Shown here piece after piece: positions 63,362 to 64,000 of a DNA stretch of 64,000 bases. The stretch comes from Amorphochlora amoebiformis (lineage: Eukaryota > Cercozoa > Chlorarachniophyceae): contig BAAHQB010000074.1 of assembly GCA_054601695.1 (NCBI GenBank), positions 682,001-746,000 of the forward strand, in the 5' to 3' direction. Within the stretch, counting starts at the first letter, position 1. Every line of letters begins with the position of its first letter. The position numbers were made by a program, and so were the translations under genes. The notes beneath the pieces were generated by a model. The model was given only the letters and a program-made list of their open reading frames with translations, had not been told where the DNA came from and did not search any database.

Positions 63362-63794
63362 ATGCCCATCACCATCCCGAACGAATTTGGATATGTTGTA
63401 ATGTGTCTCGGGGGACAATTCTTCATGAATGGATTTCTTGTCTATCAGGTGTACCGAAAATTTCCGCTGATTTTTCCTTTTGAGAGAACGTTTGCTTTCA
63501 CGAACGAAAAGCATGCCGTGGTCTGAGTTCCGTGATGTGTGTCTTTCCCCCTCAAAGGTTGTCAAGGCACGCAAAGAGTACGGCGTCAAGTACCCTAATC
63601 TCTACGCACCAGAGAGCAACAAGCACGCGGACAAGTTCAACTCTGTGCAGCGTGCGCACCAGAATACCCTCGAGAGCTGGCCGATGGTCATGACACTGAT
63701 GGTTGCCAACGGCGTGCTCTTCCCCAAATTTTCTGCCGCTTGTGGAGCTATGTGGGCCGTTGGGAGAGTCATATACGGAGCTGGATACGCCTCG
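63362..63794 (+). CDS. Microsomal glutathione S-transferase 3 (MAPEG family), 3' end outside window
   Basis: Exon 63362-63448 encodes MPITIPNEFGYVVMCLGG and on to VYQ, the first membrane helix. Exon 63558-63794 continues VVKARKEYGVKYPNLYA, then FNSVQRAHQNTLESWP, the MAPEG/MGST3 signature with its conserved Arg-Ala-His-Gln-Asn-Thr, a second helix, and GRVIYGAGYAS. That is 108 residues against about 150 in the family, so the last helix should lie beyond 64000. The second exon most likely ends at the GTATCT donor, although read-through would stop at 63815. The protein is an ER or outer-membrane trimeric enzyme conjugating glutathione to, or reducing, lipid hydroperoxides. Confidence 0.92.
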
Positions 63795-63815
63795 GTATCT
63801 GTTCAATCTAACTAA

Positions 63816-64000
63816 AATCTGTTGGGTGGATTAACAAACCTTTCCGGAACCCAAGCAAGATACACGTGCATGTATACACATACACACACATATATATTTT
63901 TACATAATACATATGTATATTTGTATATAAATATATATGGACATATAAGTACATATGTACTTATATATATAAAGATATATATATATATATATATATATAT
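63816..64000. other. Probable MGST3 intron, truncated by window end
   Basis: AT-rich sequence turning into (TA)n from about 63970, as in the other introns here. No exon is seen. Confidence 0.6.

Overview
The window is nuclear DNA of a eukaryote, most likely an alga. Its genes are cut into many short exons, often 20-120 bp, joined by GT-AG introns and at least two probable GC-AG introns. Most of the sequence is intron filled with (TA)n microsatellites, CT/GA tracts and TTAGGG/CCCTAA-type telomeric repeats. A cyanobacterial/plastid-type ISE2-like RNA helicase with an N-terminal signal-plus-transit-like leader suggests a plastid-bearing, probably secondary-plastid, lineage; the exact lineage cannot be fixed from sequence alone. 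The long YIYIYI and SLSLSL open frames are translations of simple repeats and are not genes.

Layout, by manual exon assembly with reading phase checked at every junction: (1) + strand, start outside the window to 7813, the nucleotide-binding domain of an ABCB6/7-type (HMT1/ATM1) half transporter ending in a His/Asp-rich tail. (2) - strand, 9901-8600, complete transaldolase in five exons. (3) + strand, 10117-12512, a COPI-associated/TVP15-like membrane protein fused to two EF-hands. (4) - strand, 50410 down to at least 17442 and possibly 12919, a complete ISE2-like DExH RNA helicase in about 52 exons, or about 61 if an acidic tail belongs to it; roughly 4 kb of coding in 33-37 kb. (5) + strand, 50995 to about 55820 or 57286, an unrecognised small protein. 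(6) - strand, 63037-58519, an unrecognised membrane protein with an EF-hand pair and a Pro/Thr tail. (7) + strand, 63362 to beyond the window end, a microsomal glutathione S-transferase 3 (MAPEG).

Neighbouring genes alternate in strand, giving three short divergent intergenic regions (9902-10116, 50411-50994, 63038-63361) and convergent 3' regions. The genes have unrelated roles: metal or thiol-conjugate export, pentose phosphate metabolism, Golgi/COPI traffic, plastid RNA metabolism, Ca2+ sensing and glutathione chemistry. The unusual part is the intron landscape: interstitial telomeric blocks, a 19-bp telomere-derived minisatellite of about 1.2 kb, a dispersed GGCGCC-containing element shared by introns of different genes, and tandem copies of splice acceptors with the first part of their exons.

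No tRNA, rRNA, CRISPR array or transposase gene was recognised. All coordinates and phases were derived by eye; the helicase exons upstream of 17442 are supported by continuous phase and by ordered family motifs.
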